DNA of 64,000 nt from NCBI GenBank assembly GCA_020975725.1, contig QXJR01000008.1:1-64000 (forward strand). Reading direction: 5' to 3'. The notes beneath the pieces were generated by a model. It did not search any database. It was given only the letters and a program-made list of their open reading frames with translations, and had not been told where the DNA came from. Position numbers and translations under genes: made by a program. The DNA is from Picocystis sp. L7 (lineage: Eukaryota; Chlorophyta; Picocystophyceae; Picocystales; Picocystaceae). Shown here piece by piece: positions 30,105 through 40,933 of this stretch. Position 1 is the stretch's first letter, and each line of letters opens with the position of its first letter.

Positions 30105-33100
30105 ATGGTGTCGCACCCAAGCCGCACCTGGAAGCGGGTGGGCCTGGTGGGCGTCCTCCTGATGGCCTGGAACCGAGGTGGGAGGGCCCAAGACAGGACC
30201 TGCCTTGCACCCCCCTTGGCATGTGGTGGTCGAGGCGAATATGATGCAAACACCTGTCGATGCGAATGCGAAACCGGATGGAAAGGGGTGGATTGCGCGC
30301 TCTGCGATCGAGACCAATCCTGCCCGACGAACCAAGACGGACTGCAAGGGACCTGCAACACCTCCCTCCAATACCAGGAAGATCGAGCCGTCAAAAACTA
30401 CACCTGTACCATGGACGATCCAAGCATGAACGAATTGCTGGCCGATGACGTGCGCATGAGCTGCGATCGAAGGGAAAGAGAATGCTACGTCGAAATCGCG
30501 TTCGCCATGGAGGCAGAAAGAAATATCGTGTGCAGAGCGTCCGCATGCAGGTTCACGGAAGGATCAGTGGACGTCAAGTGTGATCGAACCGACTGCAATT
30601 GTCCCAATGGATGTCCAGATGGATTCAACAGTATCGTGAACGATATCGAAGATGGATCTGAACTCACCTGCGCGTCCGGGGACACTTGCACAATCAACGT
30701 GGCCGATCTACCCCTCACGTTCGTCGGCACCTGCGTTGTGGGCACCTGCCAATATGGAGACGGGGATGGAAACTTTCTGGATGATTTCGAGACCGTCCAA
30801 GCCAGCTCCAACGCAGTCGTTGTCGGTGCGATCTGTGGAGTGATCGGAGGGATGGTTCTGCTCCTGGGGCTGTACTTTATCCTTTCTTATCGCAGAGAAA
30901 GGGGGGTGCGGAAAGAAATCCATCGGCTGGAAGATGCACTTGGAATGGACAGGGACACCTACCTTCCAGACATGTCTGCTTCGCTCTTTGAATTCTCCGA
31001 AGTGACTTGTACCGTTGTCAAAGGGACCGGGACGAACCTGAGCAGCTCTATGAAGCAACTGTTTGCTTCGCCAAGAGATAGGCAGAAGACCCCGCGAAGA
31101 CCCAAAGACGATTCCCCCAGAGAGGAAACTGACGATGCAGCGTTGGATGTGGTGCACGGTACGTACGATGAACTGGGGCAGAGGGTCATTCTGAAGGAGG
31201 CGAGTGGCAGTGTAGCTTCAGGTTCGATGATCGCATTCATGGGTCCTTCTGGTTCTGGAAAGACGACCCTCCTTTCTGTACTTGTCGGCGCCAATGTAGG
31301 CAGGCAAGTCAGAGTGTCTGGCAAAGTGACTTTGGACGGGGAGGATGTGACCCCATCTGGTGGGTCCAAGTTTTCAAGGTTCCGCCGCATAACAGGGTTT
31401 GTGCACCAGGAGGATATGCTGCTCCCGACCCTCACAGTCTACGAGTCCATCCTTTACTCGGCCATGCTGAGACTACCTTTTTATTGGACGAAAGCCAAAA
31501 AATATGCTTGGGCCAGCGACGTGATCCAGGAGCTCTCCCTGGAGCCTGTGAGGAACGAAAGGATTGGAGGGAATCTCGGAAGGAGGGGCATAAGCGGAGG
31601 GGAGCGGCGACGTGTATCGATTGGGATGGAGCTTACGACCAATCCTAGAATCTTAGCCTTGGACGAGCCAACTTCTGGCTTGGACTCTTTTTCTGCCTAC
31701 ACGGTCATGCAAGCTCTGAGGAATCTTACCAAGCAAGGGAACAAGATGGTGATTCTCTCGCTTCACCAGCCGAGCTCGGAAGTGTTCCAGGAGCTGGATC
31801 AGGTCCACTTTCTGGCAAAGGGAAGTACGGTGTACGCCGGCCCGGCCAAACGAGTCTGTGGTTTCGTGGAGCGATCAGGCCTCCCCTGTCCTGTTGGCCA
31901 TAACATTGCAGACTGGATGCTATCCTTGGTAAGCCACAGGGATCCTTTGAACACTCTACTCAAATCATGGGCAGTGAATAAACGGCTGTATGCATCTTCC
32001 GCAAACAGCCTAGAAGCGGACAAGGGAGCTGAAGCTACGCTGGTGTCAGCCAATAACCATCCAAGTGCACAGTCCCTGGGGACGAATTCCTCGGACACGG
32101 GCAGTGATGTGATTGAGTACGGGGGATCACGCAGTACCAGGGACTATGTCGCTTCCTTGCCCCCAGCCGTCAGGAAGACTTTAACGTCTGGTGTACTGCT
32201 GCAACCGCCGCTGAGGGAGCTCCGTGTTTTGCTTTGGCGCAGCTTCACAGTGCTTCATCGCAACCCTGCGCTGATGTTTACCCATCTGGTGGTCAGCTTG
32301 TTACTTGCAGTGTTGTGTGGGCTGACCTTTGAGGGCCTGGAACCTAACTTGCAGGGCTTCCAAAACAGGAGTGGGTTTTTGTTCTTCTCCTTGTCTTTCT
32401 TTGCCTTTGCTAGCCTGACCTCGATCGACGTCTTCATGGCGGAGCGAGGCATTTTTTTCCGAGAGAGAATGTCCAAGTATTACCGTACATCCACGTACTA
32501 CTTCACCAAGGTGTTTTTGGATGCCCTGCTTTTGCGCATCGTCCCGGTCTGCTTGTTCGGACTGGTGACCTACTGGTGGATCGGACTGCAGGACAGTTCC
32601 TCGAAGACCGGGATCTTCTTTGCTTCGATGATGCTCTTCAACGTGACAGTGGAAGGACTGGCCATGTGCATTTCCATTGCGAGCCCTACAGCGGGCGTGG
32701 CAACTCTGACCAGCACCGTTCTCCTGCTATTGATGGTGCTTTTTGGAGGGCTTTATGTGAACGTGGAGACCGTGACGGATGCCCTTGCTTGGCTGAAGTA
32801 CGTTTCCTTGTTTCACTATGCATATGAAGCGCTGCTGTCCAACGAAATGGAAGGGCTGTCGGTGACCTTCAACGTTCCCGATTTTCCTCCTGTTCCCAAC
32901 GTGCGAGGTGAGGTATACCTCGGTACGTTGAACATGAGCCACGAGCGCATCGGAACGAATCTGGTGGCACTTGGAGGCTTCTGTGTAGGCTTCTACCTCC
33001 TTGGGTACCTTCTTCTTGTGCCGGGACGCAAGTTTGTGGAGCTGTACTCGTCCTTGTGCGGCGCCTGCGGTGTGGGAAAGAAGCGGCAGCCTCCATCGAC

Positions 33101-33140
33101 GAAGCTCCCGCCGTCTGAACGTTCTTTCCACACCTCTTGA
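30105..33140 (+). CDS. ABCG-family transporter with secreted Cys-rich N-terminal domain
   Basis: A 1011-residue half-transporter. Residues 1-28 look like a signal peptide (RVGLVGVLLMAW); residues 32-70 are EGF-like and Cys-rich (CRCECETGWKGVDCALC), with more Cys to about 210; a membrane span lies near 240-262. The ATPase follows: Walker A GPSGSGKTT (about 376), signature ISGGERRRVSIG (about 495), Walker B ILALDEPTSGLDS (about 514) and LHQPSSEVF. The C-terminal half (about 720-1000) is an ABC2-type six-span domain. Plant ABCG24/28 proteins share this N-terminal layout. The substrate (lipid, wax or sterol in relatives) is unknown. The ATG at 30105 is used; the frame above begins with GTG. Confidence 0.92.
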   Translation: MVSHPSRTWKRVGLVGVLLMAWNRGGRAQDRTCLAPPLACGGRGEYDANTCRCECETGWKGVDCALCDRDQSCPTNQDGLQGTCNTSLQYQEDRAVKNYTCTMDDPSMNELLADDVRMSCDRRERECYVEIAFAMEAERNIVCRASACRFTEGSVDVKCDRTDCNCPNGCPDGFNSIVNDIEDGSELTCASGDTCTINVADLPLTFVGTCVVGTCQYGDGDGNFLDDFETVQASSNAVVVGAICGVIGGMVLLLGLYFILSYRRERGVRKEIHRLEDALGMDRDTYLPDMSASLFEFSEVTCTVVKGTGTNLSSSMKQLFASPRDRQKTPRRPKDDSPREETDDAALDVVHGTYDELGQRVILKEASGSVASGSMIAFMGPSGSGKTTLLSVLVGANVGRQVRVSGKVTLDGEDVTPSGGSKFSRFRRITGFVHQEDMLLPTLTVYESILYSAMLRLPFYWTKAKKYAWASDVIQELSLEPVRNERIGGNLGRRGISGGERRRVSIGMELTTNPRILALDEPTSGLDSFSAYTVMQALRNLTKQGNKMVILSLHQPSSEVFQELDQVHFLAKGSTVYAGPAKRVCGFVERSGLPCPVGHNIADWMLSLVSHRDPLNTLLKSWAVNKRLYASSANSLEADKGAEATLVSANNHPSAQSLGTNSSDTGSDVIEYGGSRSTRDYVASLPPAVRKTLTSGVLLQPPLRELRVLLWRSFTVLHRNPALMFTHLVVSLLLAVLCGLTFEGLEPNLQGFQNRSGFLFFSLSFFAFASLTSIDVFMAERGIFFRERMSKYYRTSTYYFTKVFLDALLLRIVPVCLFGLVTYWWIGLQDSSSKTGIFFASMMLFNVTVEGLAMCISIASPTAGVATLTSTVLLLLMVLFGGLYVNVETVTDALAWLKYVSLFHYAYEALLSNEMEGLSVTFNVPDFPPVPNVRGEVYLGTLNMSHERIGTNLVALGGFCVGFYLLGYLLLVPGRKFVELYSSLCGACGVGKKRQPPSTKLPPSERSFHTS

Positions 33141-33272
33141 AGGGCCATGTGTTCACTGAATGCACCAATTCTTTTCGTTCTCATCCTCCACTCATCCATG
33201 GTTCCATGTTGCCCAAGGGGAAGGGGGGTGCCACGTGTCGTTCCAGATCCCACGAACCGTCCGACCTTCGCC

Positions 33273-33491
33273 ATGGGAGGCGCATGCACGGGATGTTGCG
33301 GATGGCTCCTGGGAAGCGACCAGGACGAGGACGAAGAAGGCGAAGAGCTGCTCCAGAGCGCCAGGAAACACACCCAGACGGCGGTGGAGCGGCTTCGTGC
33401 GAGGTCGGAGAAGCGAGCCGATGCACAGAAGAAGACCGCGCTGGAACTGGAAGCCCTGCGACAGGCTCGGACGGAAACACGAACGCTCTGA
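33273..33491 (+). CDS. Mini-protein with N-myristoylation and palmitoylation signals
   Basis: A 72-residue frame starting MGGACTGCCGWLLGSDQDED. Gly2 with Thr at position 6 fits the N-myristoyltransferase consensus, and four nearby Cys (5, 8, 9 and the adjacent context) are candidate palmitoylation sites. The rest is one charged helix (about 25-70: LLQSARKHTQTAVERLRARS, then EKRADAQKKTALELEALRQA). This resembles dual-acylated membrane adaptor proteins in design; no family is recognised. It starts 132 bp after the ABCG stop on the same strand. Confidence 0.55.
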   Translation: MGGACTGCCGWLLGSDQDEDEEGEELLQSARKHTQTAVERLRARSEKRADAQKKTALELEALRQARTETRTL

Positions 33492-34778
33492 GAAACGAAA
33501 GGACGGAAGATTCGATGGCGCGGCGCTTGGCGTCCCGGCGCGTGTCGGACTTGTGGACGAAACGCACGTGGTGGAGACGAATGGAACGTGGTTTTTCTGT
33601 GGTGCGGCGGATGGACGCACGTGGTGGCATCCACAGCGTTACGTCCATCTCCACCGCGAAAGAGACGAAGGCACGTCGCACGTGCGCCTGGGCTGAAGGA
33701 AAGCGCAGGTCGCCATAGCCGATCGCGTCGCGCGTGCGCCTTTCCAATCGTCCCAGGAACCTTCCCTTTCAAAGGCACCGATCAAAGGAGAGGCCAACCA
33801 GCCACGTTTCCAATCGGAAGGGATGGAAAGGAGATGGCTCCCAAACACGGGGGTTCGATGACACATGGAGACGATTGAGATGAACGCGAGTGGATATCGA
33901 TTCGAGGTCTTGATCATGCAAGTCTACCTCCCCTCTCGAGGCTGCACAAGCCATGCATGCACCGTCTTCACCACCGAGAACGAGAGCTGCCTTCCATGTG
34001 CCGCCCGTTCGCCGCAAAGATGGCAACGCCGACCACGCTTCGAACGTCGGAGGGAACGATGATGGACACGAACGTGGCTGGAGGAAAACAACGCGACCAT
34101 GTGGACCAGGACGAATTCGGTATCTCGTTTGTGTAAGTTTCCTTTCATCGCTTTTGCACCATCTTTGGGATACTTTCCGGATCGAAGACTCAATTCATCC
34201 TTCAACGGATGCACAACATCCCAATGTAAGAAACCGGCGGTCGTTCCTACTGTGCGACCTTCCGTCAAACACTCGTGCACTCCACCTACTCCCAATCCGA
34301 GCTTTTGCGCGATCCTCTTATTGCACCCCCGAGTCTGCCGTGGACGCAACACGAGCATGGGGGTGTGGTCAAGATTGGAGCATCCTCCCCGTCGGGCGAT
34401 GGGCGTTTGTCGGTCCTTGTTCTCCCTCCTTGGTGGTTGCTTGTGCAAGGGTGATAGCGTCGATCGTATTTGAGATCGATGCGACCGGAAGACGACGCGG
34501 ATCGACCGTGCGATGCACCGCGTGCAGCTAGAGCGTGGCCACGCAAGAGTGGTTTCGCTCCATGGCGCGCCCGTGCACCTCCCACGGTTCACGTTGGGTA
34601 GCATATACCCCCCCCCTCCGATGGGATGCGGGGTAGCCTTCGCGAGCGGTGTGCATAAATCACCAATTGGGGGTTGGCCCTTGCTTGGTTTCTCTTCGGT
34701 CGTTCGAGCACCACCAAGCACGCAGAACCGGAGGGATGGGTGGCTTGCTTCTAGGAATGGGTTTGGGTTTGGAAAGGG
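33492..34778. other. Spacer, nothing recognised
   Basis: A 1287-bp gap between two plus-strand genes. Several frames are open for 95-310 codons on both strands, the longest on the minus strand (about 33924-34853), but they overlap and show no domain, so they look like chance in GC-rich DNA. The MPDU1 promoter should lie near the right end. Confidence 0.4.
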
Positions 34779-35576
34779 ATGGAACATCGGATGGGGATCA
34801 CCATGGCTCCACTTTTCCATCGCATCCGACGGGAAAGACACGGCATGGCGCACCTGTGGACGCTGCTACGACGCGCCTGGGAGGACGTTTCTGCCGGGAG
34901 GATGCCCACGCGCGCCGTGTTGGAGCAGGTGCTGAACCTGGGACTGGGCTACGCGCTGGTGGCGGGCGCGGCGGGACTGAAACTGCCGCAGATCGCCGCC
35001 TTGGTGCGTGCGAAGAGTGCGCAAGGGATCAAGAAGGAATCGACCGAGATCGAGGTGATGGCTTACGTCATCACCTGCCTGTACGCGTGGCAGAAGGATC
35101 TCCCCTTCAGCGCTTACGGCGAAGCCGTGTTCCTGGCCCTGCAATCTGCAGTCCTTTGCGCGCTCGTCTACAAGTACCAGAGCGTCGGCATCGTTCGACA
35201 AGGCATGGTGGTGGGACCCTTCCTGGCGGCGTTGGCAGCAGCCTTCACGGGAAGGTTGGAAGAGGCGTGGATCGAAGCACTGTTCAACGCCGTGGCCCTG
35301 ATGGTGCTGGCCGCCAGGCTCCCACAAATCATCGTCAACTTCAAAAATCAAAGCACAGGGCAGCTCAGCCTCATCACCGTGGGCCTGACCTTCTTGGGCG
35401 GACTGGCCAGGGTCTTCACGTCCATCAAAGAAAACGCCGGACGAGGCATGATCCAGTCCTACGTGCTAGCATCGGTGCTCAACTGCATCCTCACGGTGCA
35501 AATCCTGTATTACCGCAGAAGGGCCAGGGCCCGCGCGGCGGCACGAAAAGGCAAAGGCAAGGCAAAGGCAAGATGA
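34779..35576 (+). CDS. MPDU1: MPDU1/Lec35-like PQ-loop protein for dolichol-sugar use
   Basis: A 265-residue multi-span protein. The first PQ-loop is LGLGYALVAGAAGLKLPQIA (about 53-72) and the second lies near LAARLPQIIVNFKNQSTGQL (about 182-201); FPSSSWGEA-like DLPFSAYGEAVF and LARVFTSIKE match MPDU1 closely. MPDU1 is an ER protein needed for mannose- and glucose-phosphate-dolichol to be used in N-glycan and GPI assembly. Three in-frame ATGs exist (34779, 34791, 34845); the last gives the length nearest to other members. A basic tail ARKGKGKAKAR follows the last span. AATAAA is at 35708-35713. Confidence 0.9.
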   Translation: MEHRMGITMAPLFHRIRRERHGMAHLWTLLRRAWEDVSAGRMPTRAVLEQVLNLGLGYALVAGAAGLKLPQIAALVRAKSAQGIKKESTEIEVMAYVITCLYAWQKDLPFSAYGEAVFLALQSAVLCALVYKYQSVGIVRQGMVVGPFLAALAAAFTGRLEEAWIEALFNAVALMVLAARLPQIIVNFKNQSTGQLSLITVGLTFLGGLARVFTSIKENAGRGMIQSYVLASVLNCILTVQILYYRRRARARAAARKGKGKAKAR

Positions 35577-35891
35577 TGCACTGCACTGCAACACAAAGAG
35601 GGGTGACAATGGCCCACGGTCCTGAGATCGACCAAGGGGCCGAGCACATTGTACTTTACACGTAGATGGACGCGCGGTCTACATGCAACACACCCTCGGT
35701 CGGGCGGAATAAACTCAATGCCCTATCACTCATCGAAGCTAGGTCAAAAAACAGAAGGGGACTGCACCAGTCCGCAGTGGCTCATCCAAGCATCCAACCG
35801 CGTCGCTTTCAACCTTTGGGGCGGTCGTGCTTCACACGCTCGGTTGGTATGTAACAAAAATCACAAGAATGTTTTTCCTACGGGTCCTACA
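35577..35891. other. Convergent 3' region between MPDU1 and the MPV17-like gene
   Basis: A 315-bp stretch between two stop codons, with the MPDU1-side AATAAA at 35708-35713. Nothing else was recognised. Confidence 0.5.
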
Positions 35892-36689
35892 TCACGCGGG
35901 CTGAGTCCGCAGCTGGTCTTGGTTGGTCTTTTTGACCTGTTTGTTGGTGACCACGCTGAGGTAGGCCACCCAGACCAGGTTGGCCAAGGAGCAGAAGGCC
36001 ACGCGTTGACTGGGAGGGATGTAACAGAAGTTCAGGACGTGGATGGCCGGCCAGACTCTCCAGGAGACCTTCACCGTCATCACGAGCTTCTGCTTGAGCT
36101 CGCCTATCCACGCGGACGGTGGTTGCATTCGCATGGCCACGTTGCTGAGCACGAGCACGGAGACGATGACGGGCTCCCAGACCACTTGGGACAGCGCCAC
36201 TTTGAACAGCACTTCTTTCCCCGTGGAGCCAGGCATGGCTTGGTCCAATCCTTGGTACCAGTGGTGGGAGAGCGGCGCGTCGATCAGCGCCGCGTATGCG
36301 GCCATACGTGCGAGCCTGGGCACGTCCACTCGCTTTTTCTTTTCGGCCGCGAACTGGGCGAGCAGGTCCGAGGCGGAGAAGAGCAGCATGGACACCACCG
36401 ACTTGTTGAGCACGGGATGCGTGATCAGCGAGGTCTGGTAGAGCTCCAGCAGCGACTGGTAGGCCGCGCGCAGCGGCTGTGCGCACACCGCGCCCACGGC
36501 GCTGGCCAGGAGCACGCGTGCGCCCAGTCCGAGCTTCCTCCTTCCCGTCCCTGGCGTCCCCTTCCACTCCGCGTCCGTCGCCAGTGCGTGCACGGATCGT
36601 TCCATCCGTTTCCCCGTCGTCTTCCGGGCCTTCCATCTTCCATGGAAACGCCTCCCCATCGCCATCTTCGTCGTCCATGCCACGTCCAT
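35892..36689 (-). CDS. MPV17/PMP22-family membrane protein
   Basis: A 265-residue protein if started at the ATG at 36689; later ATGs at 36665 and within the frame are possible. Family signatures are clear in the C-terminal half: HHWYQGLDQAMPG, KVALSQVVWEPV, VSWRVWPAIHVLNFCYIPPS and NLVWVAYLSVV. These proteins sit in inner mitochondrial, peroxisomal or plastid membranes with four spans and may act as channels. The first 60 residues are basic and Arg/Lys-rich and could target mitochondria or plastids. The upstream frame (to 36902) starts with GTG and is probably not translated. Confidence 0.9.
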   Translation of the reverse strand: MDVAWTTKMAMGRRFHGRWKARKTTGKRMERSVHALATDAEWKGTPGTGRRKLGLGARVLLASAVGAVCAQPLRAAYQSLLELYQTSLITHPVLNKSVVSMLLFSASDLLAQFAAEKKKRVDVPRLARMAAYAALIDAPLSHHWYQGLDQAMPGSTGKEVLFKVALSQVVWEPVIVSVLVLSNVAMRMQPPSAWIGELKQKLVMTVKVSWRVWPAIHVLNFCYIPPSQRVAFCSLANLVWVAYLSVVTNKQVKKTNQDQLRTQPA

Positions 36690-37228
36690 CGCGCACCTTT
36701 TGGGCCTGCTTCGCACCCGCCAACTGCGGCATCCGATCGGCCCACGTGGAAGGGGGGACCGGGAAGGCGGGATCCTCGTCGACGATCGCCTCGTCCGGAC
36801 GCGAGCCAAGGGGGAAAGCCCCGGGGCGGAGGGGGAGGACGAGGTCGGGTGCGCAGAGGAGAGGAGCCCCCTGGAAGGGGTGGGTCCGTACCCACACGAC
36901 ACGTGCCAGGGCTAGGGCTCGGGGAAATCGGATCCCCGAGGTCGACGGTCGAACGAGAAGGGGGGTACGAATCCCAGGAAAGGGCCGGCGTTTGGATGGA
37001 TCGTCGAAACGTGAGTGGGAGGACTCGGGGTGGCGGCCAACCGAACCTCGAAACGGGAGGAAAAAAGGGTCTTACACGTGTAGGTTTATTGACAGGTTCA
37101 CAAAAACGAACGCTGCTGCAGGAGGGCCCCCGATCGTCATGCCCCACAAACCTCCATGTGGAGGACTTGCTCCACGTCAATAGGGGAAAGAAAAACATGG
37201 ACCCAACACAACGATCTGACGGGTGTCT
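36690..37228. promoter_or_regulatory. Upstream region of the MPV17-like gene / 3' flank of lysA
   Basis: A 539-bp gap between minus-strand genes. It contains ATCGGATCCCCGAGGTCGACGG near 36930, in the palindrome-rich style of other upstream regions here. No gene was recognised. Confidence 0.35.
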
Positions 37229-39064
<1,836 letters not shown>

Positions 39065-40231
39065 ATGCGCGCGACGGCGACCCGTGCGGGTGCATCCGCC
39101 ATGGTGAAAAAGGTGGGACGTGCTTCTGCGGGGAAAGGAAGGGCCAGGACGGTCCCGCCGAGGTCGGACGTGGTGGGTCTCGGACAGGCCATGGTGGACC
39201 TGGCGGCGCACGTGGACGACGCGTTTCTGGACAAGCACGCGCTCGTCAAAGGGGAGAGGAAGGTGGTCACGCACCTGGAAAGGGCCAGGATACTCGGAAG
39301 CCTGGACGGAAGCAGCTACAAAGCCACGGCGGGTGGCTCGTTGGCCAACACCTTGGTGGCCCTCTCCCGCCTGGGACAAGGACACGTCCAGGTGGGCATG
39401 GCGGGTGTGGTGGGAAGCGATGCCATCGGACAGTTCTTCCGCGCCAAGATGGGCAAGGCTGGCGTCGAGTTCCTCAACGACGACCAACCGGACACTTCCA
39501 CCGGCACGGTGTGCGTGCTCACCACACCCGACGCCAATCGCACCATGCTCTCTTTCTTCGGCTCGGCAGCCTCGTTCGACGTGCAGGAGTCGCTGAAAGC
39601 GCACATCGCACGTGCCAAGGTGTTGGTGATCGAAGGATACCTGTGGGAGATGGAAGGCACGAAACGAGCCATCGGCGAGGCCGTGGATTTGGCACGTCGA
39701 CACGGCACCTTGGTGGCCCTCACCGCCAGCGACGCCACCGTCGTGCACCGCCACCACCAAGAATTCGTGGACCTGTTGCCCAAGGTGGACGTGCTGTTCG
39801 CCAACCATTCCGAAGCGCAGGCGTTGGTGAAAGGCAGCTCGGCCGCAGAATGTGCGGCCATCTTGGGCGCGGGGTGTCCACTGGTCGCCGTGACCGACGG
39901 AAGCCGCGGTTCGTACGTGGTTTCGCAAGGACAGCTGCAGCACGTCGCACCGCATTGGTCCGATCGTCCGCCTGTCGACACCTGTGGTGCAGGAGACGCG
40001 TATGCGGCCGGTCTCTTGTTCGGCATGCTGGTGGGATTGGACGTCGCAGGCATGGCCGACGTGGGCGCCAAGGTCGCCAGCACCGTCATCGGAAGGTGTG
40101 GCGCACGCCTGTCGCGTGTCGATGCCGATCGATTGACGTCCACGTGCGTCCAGGAAGACCAACGTTGGCTGTGGGAAGGAGACGCACTCGATTCGGTGCG
40201 GTGGAGCGCGCGTTCCGGCGTGCAGTGTTGA
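39065..40231 (+). CDS. NARA5: NARA5-like plastid pfkB carbohydrate kinase
   Basis: A 388-residue pfkB-family protein. It closely follows plant NARA5: DVVGLGQAMVDL, SSYKATAGGSLANTLVALSR, TTPDANRTMLSFFG, VIEGYLWEMEGTKRAI and the kinase signature PVDTCGAGDAYAAGLL with the catalytic Asp in GAGD. In Arabidopsis NARA5 is plastid-located and needed for Rubisco and photosynthetic protein accumulation; its substrate is not established. The first 40 residues (MRATATRAGASAMVKKVGRA) look like a transit peptide. The ATG at 39065 is the first outside the repeat. AATAAA is at 40276-40281, 45 bp past the stop. It is a strong indicator of a photosynthetic host. Confidence 0.88.
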   Translation: MRATATRAGASAMVKKVGRASAGKGRARTVPPRSDVVGLGQAMVDLAAHVDDAFLDKHALVKGERKVVTHLERARILGSLDGSSYKATAGGSLANTLVALSRLGQGHVQVGMAGVVGSDAIGQFFRAKMGKAGVEFLNDDQPDTSTGTVCVLTTPDANRTMLSFFGSAASFDVQESLKAHIARAKVLVIEGYLWEMEGTKRAIGEAVDLARRHGTLVALTASDATVVHRHHQEFVDLLPKVDVLFANHSEAQALVKGSSAAECAAILGAGCPLVAVTDGSRGSYVVSQGQLQHVAPHWSDRPPVDTCGAGDAYAAGLLFGMLVGLDVAGMADVGAKVASTVIGRCGARLSRVDADRLTSTCVQEDQRWLWEGDALDSVRWSARSGVQC

Positions 40232-40362
40232 TCCGAACCAGCACGTCGCGGCGGGACACCGTCGCGCGTTGGATGAATAAAAACGAAACAGGAACGCACC
40301 TCCGCCGTCGCGTCCCTTCTCTCCGAGCGATGCGTTTCGGAGACGGAAGGAACACCAACGTC

Positions 40363-40767
40363 TCACGTGGGAGGCATCTCTGCATCGACGTCCAAGGGCG
40401 CACGAAAGGGAGCGTCGCGTTCGTCCACCACGTAGCTTCGATCCGCCACCTTGTCTCCATCGAACCGTATCCCTTCCTGTTCCAACATCGCTTTCTTCAC
40501 CCGCACTTCCTGGTGCTGCGTTCCCCAATGTCCTCGGAATCCTCCCAGCTCGAGCGAACTGGCCACCACGCGATGGCAAGGCACGTCGGGCGCGTGCGGG
40601 TTCCTACGCAGCGCACTCCCGACCGCACGTGGACAGGAGCCCAGCGCCGCGGCCAACGCCTTGTACGTGGTGACTTTCCCTTTGGGCACGCGTTTGCACA
40701 TCGCATACACCTTCCTGGCGTGCACCGTGCTGCAAGCGACCTCATCCTTCTCCCGTGCTGGGCCCAT
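40363..40767 (-). CDS. O6-alkylguanine-DNA alkyltransferase (short, catalytic domain only)
   Basis: A 134-residue protein made of the MGMT/Ogt C-terminal domain: VYAMCKRVPKGKVTTYKALA, SCPRAVGSALRRNPHAPDVP and the reactive-Cys motif PCHRVV, so it is a true alkyltransferase rather than an alkyltransferase-like protein. It repairs O6-methylguanine in one suicide step. The N-terminal domain of bacterial and animal enzymes is missing. The ATG at 40767 is used; the frame above starts with TTG. It overlaps the end of the upstream COA3-like gene by 26 bp on the same strand. Confidence 0.9.
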   Translation of the reverse strand: MGPAREKDEVACSTVHARKVYAMCKRVPKGKVTTYKALAAALGSCPRAVGSALRRNPHAPDVPCHRVVASSLELGGFRGHWGTQHQEVRVKKAMLEQEGIRFDGDKVADRSYVVDERDAPFRAPLDVDAEMPPT

Positions 40768-40933
40768 CCCGTCCTTGCGACGCTTCGTAGCGCGCAATGG
40801 CTCGTTCCAGTTCCGCTTCCGCGCGCCTTCCGCCCAGTCCAGACACCGCCTGGAGGGTGTACACGTAGGCAGAGGCGCAGAAGAGACCGATGCCCAGGGC
40901 TGCGGCTGCGTTCTTCCTGCTGCGAAAGCTCAT
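40742..40933 (-). CDS. COA3-like small membrane protein (cytochrome oxidase assembly)
   Basis: A 63-residue protein: MSFRSRKNAAAALGIGLFCA, then SAYVYTLQAVSGLGGRRAEA and an acidic-basic helix. A single membrane span (about 10-31) after a short basic start, then a charged helix, is the layout of COA3/CCDC56, an inner mitochondrial membrane factor that stabilises newly made Cox1. The match is by pattern (RRRxxN, AlGIGxxxxxxYxYT); such short proteins are easy to misassign. The frame upstream begins with GTG, so the ATG at 40933 is used. The last 26 bp overlap the alkyltransferase gene. Confidence 0.5.
   Translation of the reverse strand: MSFRSRKNAAAALGIGLFCASAYVYTLQAVSGLGGRRAEAELERAIARYEASQGRDGPSTGEG

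Noticed and set aside
33924-34853. 309-codon open frame on the minus strand
   Set aside because: No domain, mixed Pro/Ser/Arg composition, and other long frames overlap it; it appears to be chance in GC-rich DNA.
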